DNA from: an uncultured Porphyromonadaceae bacterium
GTDB lineage: Bacteria; Bacteroidota; Bacteroidia; Bacteroidales; Muribaculaceae
DNA: 5,494 nt
NCBI GenBank assembly: GCA_947177595.1
Contig: CAMWUZ010000128.1
Span: forward strand, 1 to 5,494
Direction: 5' to 3'
In this document: positions 1 to 4,790 of the stretch, one piece after another
Position numbering within the stretch: position 1 is the stretch's first letter
Layout of the letters: each line of letters begins with the position of its first letter
Program-made: the position numbers and the translations under genes
Notes under the pieces: generated by a model
Told to the model about the DNA's origin: nothing
Database searches by the model: none
What the model saw: the letters and a program-made list of their open reading frames with translations, nothing else

Positions 1-269
1 TTTCTGAACTTGGTGACAAGATTCCCGCAGATCTCAAGACACCTATTGAAACTGCGCTTACCAAACTTAAAGAAGCTCACAAGACTCAGGATATCGCCGG
101 AATCGATGCCGCTATCAAGGAAATCGAAACCGCATTCGGAGCAGCACAGCAGGCTATCCACAATGCGCAGGCTCAGGCGTCAGCCGATCCCGGTGCAGGA
201 ACCAACCCCGGTCCTCAGCCCGGAAATGGAGGCGATGTTCAGGACGTTGACTTCGAAGAAGTTAAATAA
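1..269 (+). CDS. dnaK: Chaperone DnaK (Hsp70), C-terminal end, 5' partial
   Basis: This is the last 88 codons of DnaK, the ATP-dependent Hsp70 chaperone that works in the cytosol with DnaJ and GrpE. The reading frame enters the window at base 3 and ends with TAA at 267-269. The visible part is the helical lid of the substrate-binding region (DKIPADLKTPIETALTKLKE, then DIAGIDAAIKEIE). It is followed by a Gln/Ala-rich stretch, a flexible Gly/Pro/Asn-rich linker, and the conserved acidic tail DVQDVDFEEVK. That tail matches the EEVD-like end typical of Bacteroidetes DnaK. The ATPase domain and most of the peptide-binding domain lie upstream of the window. The gene is noticeably GC-richer than the DUF4468-like gene further on. 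It is followed directly by a strong terminator, so it is probably the last gene of its transcript. Confidence 0.96.
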   Translation, partial: SELGDKIPADLKTPIETALTKLKEAHKTQDIAGIDAAIKEIETAFGAAQQAIHNAQAQASADPGAGTNPGPQPGNGGDVQDVDFEEVK

Positions 270-286
270 TAATACTAAATAACATT

Positions 287-331
287 GTAACCCGATTCAT
301 CACAAAAAATAATGAATCGGGTTACTTTTTT
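287..331 (+). terminator. Rho-independent terminator of dnaK
   Basis: A perfect 14-bp inverted repeat (gtaacccgattcat at 287-300 and its exact reverse complement at 312-325) encloses an 11-base A-rich loop. Six T residues follow at 326-331. It begins 17 bases after the dnaK stop codon. This is a textbook intrinsic terminator, and it should separate dnaK from the small monooxygenase gene that starts 14 bases later. Confidence 0.95.
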
Positions 332-345
332 AATAAAAAGAAACT

Positions 346-624
346 ATGATAAGATTAAATTGCTTTTTGGAAATAGCCGACAGCTCCCTCAGGCAGAAAG
401 CTGTTGAAGCAGCGGTGGAACTTGTGGAACTTTCGCTGCATGACAAAGGTTGCATTGCTTACGAGGCATTTGGCAGTCTGACCTCCGACAACCATATTGA
501 GATTGTTGAGACATGGAAAGATGAAGAAAGCCTTAAGGCACACATGGCTACCCCTCATTTCAAGCGCCTTGTTCCCGAACTTGAAAAGTGTGGCACCCTC
601 ACACTCGAAAAATTCACCTTCTAA
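346..624 (+). CDS. Small ABM-domain (YgiN-like) putative quinol monooxygenase
   Basis: A 92-residue protein with no signal peptide, so probably cytosolic. It spans exactly one antibiotic biosynthesis monooxygenase (ABM) domain, a dimeric alpha+beta ferredoxin-like fold. Family hallmarks are visible: an N-terminal beta strand (residues 1-10), a helix around 15-32, the segment KGCIAYEAF (34-42), the strand ending in ETW (55-57), and the HMATPHF segment (66-72) corresponding to the family's HxxxxHF pattern. Family members include cofactor-independent quinol monooxygenases such as YgiN and relatives that act on aldehydes or heme; the substrate here cannot be read from sequence. The ATG at 346 follows an A-rich leader without a Shine-Dalgarno sequence, as usual in this phylum. 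The gene lies just after the dnaK terminator, and no good promoter is visible in the 14 bases between them. A paralogue with a lipoprotein signal is encoded at 4335-4790. Confidence 0.85.
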   Translation: MIRLNCFLEIADSSLRQKAVEAAVELVELSLHDKGCIAYEAFGSLTSDNHIEIVETWKDEESLKAHMATPHFKRLVPELEKCGTLTLEKFTF

Positions 625-654
625 ACCCGATAGACTCTAATTCGCAACAAATTG

Positions 655-685
655 TTTGCTTATCGATAAAATATACCTAAATTTG
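655..685 (+). promoter_or_regulatory. Bacteroidetes-type promoter (TTTG -33 / TAnnTTTG -7)
   Basis: TTTG at 655-658 and TAAATTTG at 678-685 are separated by 19 bases, which fits the Bacteroidetes primary sigma consensus in both motif and spacing. The transcript would start near base 692. It would either read through a leader of about 265 nt into the gene at 956 or make a separate small RNA. No start site has been measured here. Confidence 0.7.
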
Positions 686-687
686 CA

Positions 688-880
688 GTGCAGTATTCCT
701 TTGGGATATTGCACCCTTACATATTAGCTCAATCGCTATCTGAATCACCACCTCGGAATATGAACGAGCTAAGATAATCAATATTGAGATTCGTGCCACA
801 CGGTGCGGACTTTCTCATCATTGATTATGGCTTGTGGTGAGCCAAGATAGCGTATGACGGAAGTCTGCGCTTTTGTTTTA
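688..880 (+). ncRNA. Structured RNA leader or small RNA with two competing folds
   Basis: The stretch contains no convincing ORF but many complementary segments. A 12-bp hairpin with a 3-base loop occupies 688-714 and overlaps the predicted transcription start. Fold A stacks 734-741 with 845-852 (cgctatct/agatagcg), 746-751 with 834-839 (caccac/gtggtg), a side hairpin 752-755/765-768, 774-782 with 820-828 (ataatcaat/attgattat), 785-789 with 813-817, and 792-797 with 802-807. Fold B pairs 803-814 with 859-870 over 12 bp (three of them G-U) and is followed at once by ttttgtttta (871-880), resembling an intrinsic terminator with a large internal loop. The two folds cannot fully coexist, as in an attenuator or riboswitch, but no known ligand class was recognised. 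An independent small RNA of about 190 nt is equally possible. 6S RNA was considered, but the ends do not form the expected closing stem. Confidence 0.45.
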
Positions 881-955
881 TTGCATTTGCGCCTACTGAG
901 TCAAAGAACATAAATAACGGCAATAATGCTTAAAACTAAATAAACTAATAATCAA

Positions 956-1519
956 ATGAAAAAATTACTCACATTGATTGTGCTTTTTCTATCAGTGAAT
1001 GTAATGGCGCAAGAAAAAGTGCATTTCAATTTAACCCCATTAGCATCGTTTATCACTGATAGTGGAGAAGATTTTGTTGTCGTCCCCTTTGAAGGAAAAT
1101 CTACTCATGAAATCTATCAAACATTATCCACAAATGTAGGTTCTATTTATAACGACCCATCAAAAGTCATGAGCGGTGTTGAAGATGCCTCAATTAAGGT
1201 TCGGGGCTATTCATCAAATCTATGTCAAAAGAAAGTTATATTAACTTTTGATGGTGGAGGTCACTATCAGTTAGAGTTCAAAATCAAGGATGGTCGTGTA
1301 AGAGTTACTGCACCGTATATAGAGAATCAAATTACATTCAATACTCAGCCAATTTCTTATGGAGAATTCCGCTATATCGTTTCTAAATGGTATGATAAGA
1401 AAACAGGAGAGCCAAAAGATAAAAACAAAAATGATATATCCCGTGTAGAGAATCAAATTAATGGGCTAGTAAATAGTATTCTTGGACTGGACGCAAGTAC
1501 TGCTGAAGAAGAATGGTGA
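956..1519 (+). CDS. Secreted DUF4468-like protein of unknown function
   Basis: A 187-residue protein with a clear Sec signal peptide: lysines at 2-3, a hydrophobic core at 4-16, and probable cleavage after A18 (VMA|QE). There is no lipobox cysteine, so the product should be periplasmic or exported. The mature part starts with the segment LTPLASFITD. From about residue 47 to 125 it resembles the Bacteroidetes DUF4468 domain (a TBP-like fold): a helix EIYQTLSTNV, a strand with SIKVRGYSS, a strand pair VILTFDGG / YQLEFKIKDGRVRVT, and YIEN. That assignment rests on pattern resemblance, not a search. The C-terminus is charged (KDKNKNDISRVENQ, then ending in EEEW). The DNA is much more AT-rich than dnaK: about a third GC in bases 961-1020 by hand count, against about 57 percent in 121-180, which would fit horizontal acquisition. 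It is a single-gene unit between a structured leader and a strong terminator. Confidence 0.75.
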   Translation: MKKLLTLIVLFLSVNVMAQEKVHFNLTPLASFITDSGEDFVVVPFEGKSTHEIYQTLSTNVGSIYNDPSKVMSGVEDASIKVRGYSSNLCQKKVILTFDGGGHYQLEFKIKDGRVRVTAPYIENQITFNTQPISYGEFRYIVSKWYDKKTGEPKDKNKNDISRVENQINGLVNSILGLDASTAEEEW

Positions 1520-1575
1520 AAATTTTCTGATTTACACCTCCACGAGTATGTATTACTTCCGGCACTACTAATGAA

Positions 1576-1614
1576 AATAAACCGTTACCAATTCTGGTAA
1601 TGGCTTATTTTTTT
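1576..1614 (+). terminator. Intrinsic terminator downstream of the DUF4468-like gene
   Basis: The 15-base arms at 1576-1590 and 1595-1609 pair with a single mismatch around a 4-base loop (attc), and a run of seven T residues spans 1608-1614. It starts 57 bases after the stop at 1519. Read on the minus strand the same hairpin is followed by only a modest T-rich stretch, so it could also stop leftward transcripts from the AraC gene, less efficiently. Confidence 0.88.
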
Positions 1615-1872
1615 GTACAATAGACTTTAAAAAATTAGATATATTTGTAATTAATAATAAAGAAAGTTACTTCAATGATGTCTAAGTTAATAAGAAATAT
1701 CTTTCGAATAAGTTCCGTACTACAAAAGAAAAGAGGCTGCCTAATAAGTGAACTTTATAGTATGACTTTTGGGATCATTTAATTATAAAGGAATGAGATT
1801 TTTCAAAAAGATATCCAGGGGTTTATATCTATATTCAGATATGATTTAATTTAAAACCTTATTCCGGTGTGT
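1615..1872. other. AT-rich gap between convergent genes; no supported gene
   Basis: With the terminator just before it, this makes a 353-base stretch without a convincing gene. It holds a TATATTTG box at 1640-1647 that matches the -7 consensus but lacks a properly spaced TTTG partner (the nearest, at 1612-1615, is 24 bases away). It also holds a 35-codon ORF at 1675-1782 (starts MMSKLIRNIF) with no recognised family, and a small palindrome atatct/agatat near 1830. Inside the ORF, the segment agaggctgcctaataagtg (from about 1732) is reminiscent of the gaggctgtctca-type ends of some insertion sequences, but no partner end or transposase is present. No clear terminator for the AraC gene was found. 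Confidence 0.5.
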
Positions 1873-2787
1873 TCAATCTTGTATTACTCTTTTGCGCCGC
1901 TCACAGTACCCTGATGGTGTTTCACCGGTTATTTTTTTGAAGGTACGTGAGAAATGCTGTGGATACTCAAATCCTAACGAATAAGCAACCTCAGAAGAAT
2001 TCATTCCTGATACAAGCCGATTCCTGGCAAGTTGCATCACATATTGCTTGATATGATGGTTTGCGGTGTCTCCGGTTGCTTTCTTGATGACATCGCTGAG
2101 ATAGGTCGGAGACATATTCAACTGCTCCGAGCAATACTGCACTGTCGGCACACCGTTTTTCAACTGCTTTTCTTTCTCAAAATAATCTTTCAGCAGTTTT
2201 TCAAAGCGGGTAAGTATGTCGTTGTTGACAATGGTTCTTGACACGAACTGACGGTTATAGAATCTCTGGGCATACCGTAATAATAGATTTATGAATCCGA
2301 CGATAATTCTATTCTGCATCACATCAGCATGGAATCTCAGTTCATTCCTTATCTGCATGAACAGTCCTATCATTATATCTCGTTCTTCTTCCGACATGTG
2401 CAGAGCCTCATTTATTCGGTAATCGAAAAAAGAGAAGTTCTTGATTTCCTTTTCAAGTCCGGTCCCCTGTAATATATCCGGATGAAACAACAGTGCCCAA
2501 CCGCTCAGATTCACAAGTTTGCCGTCATCTTCCTTTCCACCTATCTGACCGGGTGCAACGCAGATCAGTGTGCCATCGGAATAATCATATTTTCCGGTTC
2601 CATAAGTAAGGTCGATACCTTCCTCATCACCTTGTAGAAACAACCCATAAACCTCATAATGATTCAGACTGTGGGGTACAGGCGACAGTTCACTGTAATT
2701 TATGACACTTACCAGTTCGTGAGTGTCGGTCTGACCCATAAGTGAACTATAGTCGGAAGGCTTGCTTACTTTAAGGATCTTACTCAT
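1873..2787 (-). CDS. AraC-family transcriptional regulator
   Basis: A 304-residue DNA-binding regulator of usual length for the family. Residues 1-170 form the N-terminal sensor region, with a cupin-like beta-rich part (HYEVYGLFLQ around 43, TLICVAPGQ around 73, GWALLFHPDIL at 96-106, the last very common in Bacteroidetes members). Residues 195-300 are the C-terminal AraC/XylS DNA-binding domain. Helix-turn-helix 1 is VQYCSEQLNMSPTYLSDVIK (216-235) and helix-turn-helix 2 is SSEVAYSLGFEYPQHFSRTF (264-283), followed by the conserved KKITGETPSGY. The second half is the best-conserved part and contains the GF..PQHFSR.F signature. The start is the ATG complementary to 2785-2787; the stop is complementary to 1873-1875. 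It is transcribed away from the redox-enzyme operon at 2936 onward, the standard layout for an activator of an adjacent operon. The effector ligand is unknown. Confidence 0.95.
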   Translation of the reverse strand: MSKILKVSKPSDYSSLMGQTDTHELVSVINYSELSPVPHSLNHYEVYGLFLQGDEEGIDLTYGTGKYDYSDGTLICVAPGQIGGKEDDGKLVNLSGWALLFHPDILQGTGLEKEIKNFSFFDYRINEALHMSEEERDIMIGLFMQIRNELRFHADVMQNRIIVGFINLLLRYAQRFYNRQFVSRTIVNNDILTRFEKLLKDYFEKEKQLKNGVPTVQYCSEQLNMSPTYLSDVIKKATGDTANHHIKQYVMQLARNRLVSGMNSSEVAYSLGFEYPQHFSRTFKKITGETPSGYCERRKRVIQD

Positions 2788-2827
2788 ATTGAAGGGCTAC
2801 ATAATATGATTTTCAGTTGTAAAGTTA

Positions 2828-2855
2828 CAAAAATATCTCCGACTTATCTTACAAA
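2828..2855 (-). promoter_or_regulatory. Candidate promoter of the AraC-family gene
   Basis: On the minus strand, TATTTTTG (complement of 2828-2835) fits the Bacteroidetes -7 box TAnnTTTG, and TTTG (complement of 2852-2855) lies upstream. The 16-base spacer is shorter than the usual 19-21, so the -33 match is weak. Transcription would start near 2822 and give a leader of about 35 nt, which is reasonable. Confidence 0.4.
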
Positions 2856-2889
2856 GCGGACGATGTTTAATAAAATGGTTAGAACTCAG

Positions 2890-2915
2890 TAATATTTGTC
2901 ACATAATATTTATCA
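2890..2915 (+). promoter_or_regulatory. Direct repeat in divergent promoter region, candidate AraC operator
   Basis: Two 12-base direct repeats, taatatttgtca (2890-2901) and taatatttatca (2904-2915), differ at one base and are offset by 14. They lie between the divergent AraC gene and the operon, just upstream of a TAATTTTG box (2924-2931) that could be the operon -7 element. AraC proteins bind direct repeats near promoters, so these are plausible operator half-sites. However, the region is AT-rich, and no properly spaced -33 element was seen for the operon promoter. Confidence 0.35.
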
Positions 2916-2935
2916 TCATGACCTAATTTTGCAAT

Positions 2936-3178
2936 ATGAATAAAATTGAAGAAATGAAAACAAAAATCATGTTGTCGAAGGACTTCTGTGAGATGGAGGC
3001 TGTTAAATATATAGCTTTTCGTTACGGCACCACTCCGGAGCAGGTTCTGGAGCATTATTTCATTCAAAGTGGAATAATTCCCTCCAATGAGCGGCACTAC
3101 TCATATTGTCTTACCCCGAATGAGATGGCTTTGTTCCACGATCTCGGCGTCCAGCCATCAATGTTAGAAATCAATTAA
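2936..3178 (+). CDS. Small hypothetical protein, first gene of the operon
   Basis: An 80-residue protein from the ATG at 2936, or 74 residues from the in-frame ATG at 2954. I do not recognise the family. It is predicted soluble, with no signal peptide or membrane segment. A central helical part (KDFCEMEAVKYIAFRYGTTP) precedes EQVLEHYFIQSGIIP and a second helix-like part, LTPNEMALFHDLGV. The repeated amphipathic helices could suit a small DNA- or protein-binding domain, but that is only an impression. If the TAATTTTG box at 2924-2931 is the real -7 element, transcription would start at about 2938. The 2936 ATG would then be lost and the start would be 2954. It lies 10 bases before the next ORF, so it is probably part of the operon facing the AraC gene. 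Codon use looks normal for the region, which supports it being a real gene. Confidence 0.6.
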   Translation: MNKIEEMKTKIMLSKDFCEMEAVKYIAFRYGTTPEQVLEHYFIQSGIIPSNERHYSYCLTPNEMALFHDLGVQPSMLEIN

Positions 3179-3188
3179 AATCAGTATT

Positions 3189-3317
3189 ATGAAAGATATT
3201 TTTGAAAGAGACCGCTGCGGTGAGATGGTTTCGCCCAATGATAGCGGATATGATGAGGCTCTTGCCGCCGCAGCCGGTGTAGATACAAAAGGGTCTTGGG
3301 AAAATCCTATGGCATGA
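3189..3317 (+). pseudogene. Probable remnant of maltose/sugar O-acetyltransferase N-terminus
   Basis: A 42-codon ORF starts at ATG 3189 and ends at TGA 3315-3317. Its first 21 residues (MKDIFERDRCGEMVSPNDSGY) closely resemble the start of Bacteroidetes sugar O-acetyltransferases of the maltose acetyltransferase type, where a GEMVSP-D-x-x-Y motif opens the Mac domain. Those enzymes are about 190-200 residues and carry left-handed beta-helix hexapeptide repeats; none are present here. After residue 22 the sequence (EALAAAAGVDTKGSWENPMA) no longer resembles the family. I infer a deletion or rearrangement that left the start of the gene. The TGA overlaps the next ATG in an ATGA arrangement, so translation of this stub could still feed the amidohydrolase gene. 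It might instead be a genuine short protein, since the family match is short and from memory. Confidence 0.5.
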
Positions 3318-3763
3318 AAAGATTAGTTTTATTCTTTACCGCATTGATTACTGTTTTAGGTGTGGTTGCCCGGACAAATATTAAGGCGATAGACGTCCAT
3401 TCTCACATCGTAACCGATGACTATCTGAATTATCTCGCCTACAATGATGCGCTGATGGCAGACGGCTATCCATTGCTTCTTAAACAAGGGCTTACCGAGC
3501 CGATAGACATTGACGGCAATCTCTCCAGGCTGTATTATGACCTTGCAGGAGGGCTCTCGGTTCAGGCAATAAAGATGCTGCTAACAGTTACCACACCGGA
3601 TCACATAATGTTCGGAACTGACTATCCGTTTGTCCCGGTACCGATTCTTGAAAAGGTTGCTGCTAAGGTAAGGAATGAAATCATTCAGGATGAGCAGCTC
3701 GGGCAATATGCAGATGATATAATCCGAAACAATGCAATGAAATTATTTAAGACCGAAGAATAA
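3314..3763 (+). pseudogene. Internally deleted secreted amidohydrolase (amidohydrolase_2 / ACMSD-like)
   Basis: A 149-residue frame from ATG 3314. An in-frame TTG at 3296 would add six residues ahead of the signal peptide and is unlikely. Residues 1-19 form a signal peptide (MKRLVLFF...GVVA). Residues 25-31 carry the metal-binding KAIDVHSH motif with H29 and H31 that opens PF04909 amidohydrolases. Residues 67-105 carry the C-terminal part: DGNLSRLYYDLAGG, then TTPDHIMFGTDYPF with catalytic-type D103. The family is normally about 320-350 residues. Here GYPLL (51-55) jumps straight to KQGLTEPIDIDGNL, so the barrel core with the remaining metal-binding histidines is missing: about 180-200 residues. 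Both halves stay in the same frame, so this is an in-frame internal deletion with the junction near 3470-3487. The product cannot form a complete TIM barrel and is almost certainly inactive as an enzyme. Two bases separate it from the flavin reductase gene. Confidence 0.8.
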
Positions 3764-3765
3764 CT

Positions 3766-4332
3766 ATGGCTAAAAAAGTAAACTTGGGCTCAAGATTAGC
3801 TCTATATCCTACCCCCGTTACCGTAATCGGTGCGGATGTGAACGGAAAGGTAAACTGGATGGAGCTTGCACATATTGGAATAGTCAGCCATGACCGCGTG
3901 CTCGTAAGTATGGCGCAGGCTCATTACACAACTCCGGCTCTCGGCATAGGAAAACGCTTCTCGCTCAATCTCGTAAGTCCCGAGATGCTTGATAAGGTCG
4001 ATTATGTCGGCAGTGTGGATGGCGACAAGGAGGACAAGTCCGAGGTGTTTGAGTATCATCGCGGTGAGGCAGGTACTCCCGTCATAGAAGAGGCTCCGCT
4101 GACTATGGAGCTGGAAATCGTTGACATATACGAATGCAACGGTTTCAACAACTTTATCTGCTCTATTGTTAACACTTACGTCAACGAAGATAACCTTGAC
4201 GAAAATGGCAAGATTGACTACAATAAGATGCATACCGTGCTGTTTGAGTTCCCGACCTATTCATACATCCTGTCAGGAGATGTAATAGGAAAATGCCGCA
4301 AGATGCACGATTACTGGAGCAAAAAGCACTGA
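3766..4332 (+). CDS. Flavin reductase-like FMN-binding split-barrel protein
   Basis: A 188-residue cytosolic protein, full length for the flavin reductase-like family (DIM6/NTAB type, split beta-barrel). Visible family features are LALYPTPVTVIGADVNGKVN (11-30), the IVSHDRVLVSMAQAHYTTPALGIGKRFSLNLV block (39-70) that forms the flavin-binding barrel, the MLDKVDYVGS segment (74-83), the APLTMELEIVDIYECNGFNNFICSIV block (110-135), and the C-terminal YILSGDVIGKCR. Related proteins bind FMN and reduce it with NAD(P)H to supply monooxygenases, or act as flavoenzymes or oxygen/redox sensors. In this operon it could feed reduced flavin or electrons to the neighbouring oxygenase-like proteins; that is inference. 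It starts 2 bases after the amidohydrolase stop and ends 2 bases before the ABM lipoprotein start. The frame is intact, in contrast to the two genes upstream. Confidence 0.9.
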   Translation: MAKKVNLGSRLALYPTPVTVIGADVNGKVNWMELAHIGIVSHDRVLVSMAQAHYTTPALGIGKRFSLNLVSPEMLDKVDYVGSVDGDKEDKSEVFEYHRGEAGTPVIEEAPLTMELEIVDIYECNGFNNFICSIVNTYVNEDNLDENGKIDYNKMHTVLFEFPTYSYILSGDVIGKCRKMHDYWSKKH

Positions 4333-4334
4333 AA

Positions 4335-4790
4335 ATGATTCGTTTACTTAAAATACTGTTGACTTTCGCCACTATACCTGTCTTATTCAGTGCGTGTGGC
4401 GATAGTCACTTAGCAGAAACAACTTCCACGGATAACAATATGTGTGATAAACTTCCAATGCAGTCCGACGGTTTAGTCCGTCTTTCAAAGATTAAGGTTA
4501 ATCCGGAGTATATTGATGAGTACATGAAATATGCCGTCGAGGTAGGCACAGCTTCTTTGGAAACAGAGCCGGGAGTTCTGACGATGTATGCGGTTGCCGA
4601 TAAGGAAAATCCATGTAATATCACAATTTTGGAGACTTACGCGAGTCAGGAGGCATACAAAAGCCACATCGCTTCAGAGCATTTCCAAAAGTACAAGCAA
4701 AGTACTCTGCATATGGTGGACTCCCTTATGCTTGATGACGTGACACCTTTGAACCCAGATAACATAATAACAAACACTATCAGAAAATGA
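4335..4790 (+). CDS. ABM-domain (quinol monooxygenase-like) lipoprotein
   Basis: A 151-residue protein. The ATG at 4335, two bases after the previous stop, is chosen over an in-frame ATG at 4293 because it places a lipoprotein signal peptide at the N-terminus: MIRLLKILLTF, then LFSAC with the lipobox cysteine at C21. The segment after C21 is a Ser/Thr/Asn linker (to about residue 45). Residues 46-135 are an ABM domain: DGLVRLSKIKVNPEYIDEYM, the EPGVLTMYAVADKENP segment (78-93), the ETY strand (100-102) and HIASEHF (111-117), the last two matching the HxxxxHF pattern of the small ABM protein at 346-624. The product should be anchored in the cell envelope, which is unusual for a fold mostly known from the cytosol. 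Its stop TGA overlaps the next ATG (ATGA), suggesting translational coupling. The substrate is unknown; quinones are a reasonable guess for this family. Confidence 0.88.
   Translation: MIRLLKILLTFATIPVLFSACGDSHLAETTSTDNNMCDKLPMQSDGLVRLSKIKVNPEYIDEYMKYAVEVGTASLETEPGVLTMYAVADKENPCNITILETYASQEAYKSHIASEHFQKYKQSTLHMVDSLMLDDVTPLNPDNIITNTIRK

Noticed and set aside
10..282. Plus-strand frame of 90 codons at the window start
   Set aside because: It overlaps the DnaK tail in another frame; the DnaK frame ends in the conserved DVQDVDFEEVK tail.
690..880. 6S RNA, RNase P RNA or tmRNA identity for the structured leader
   Set aside because: No closing stem joins the two ends as in 6S RNA. The gaaagtccgc string on the minus strand resembles part of an RNase P motif, but the other conserved regions are missing. 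There is no tmRNA CCA end or tag frame.
1743..1760. The string ataagtgaact shared with the AraC coding region near 2740
   Set aside because: Eleven bases of identity followed by an indel is compatible with chance in AT-rich DNA, and nothing else extends the match.
1675..1782. A 35-codon ORF beginning MMSKLIRNIF
   Set aside because: There is no recognised family, no well-spaced promoter, and the DNA is AT-rich; it is too weak to list as a gene.
3802..4233. A 143-codon open frame on the minus strand inside the flavin reductase gene
   Set aside because: It is fully antisense to a clear split-barrel protein, shows no recognisable domain, and has no start context; it is a shadow frame.
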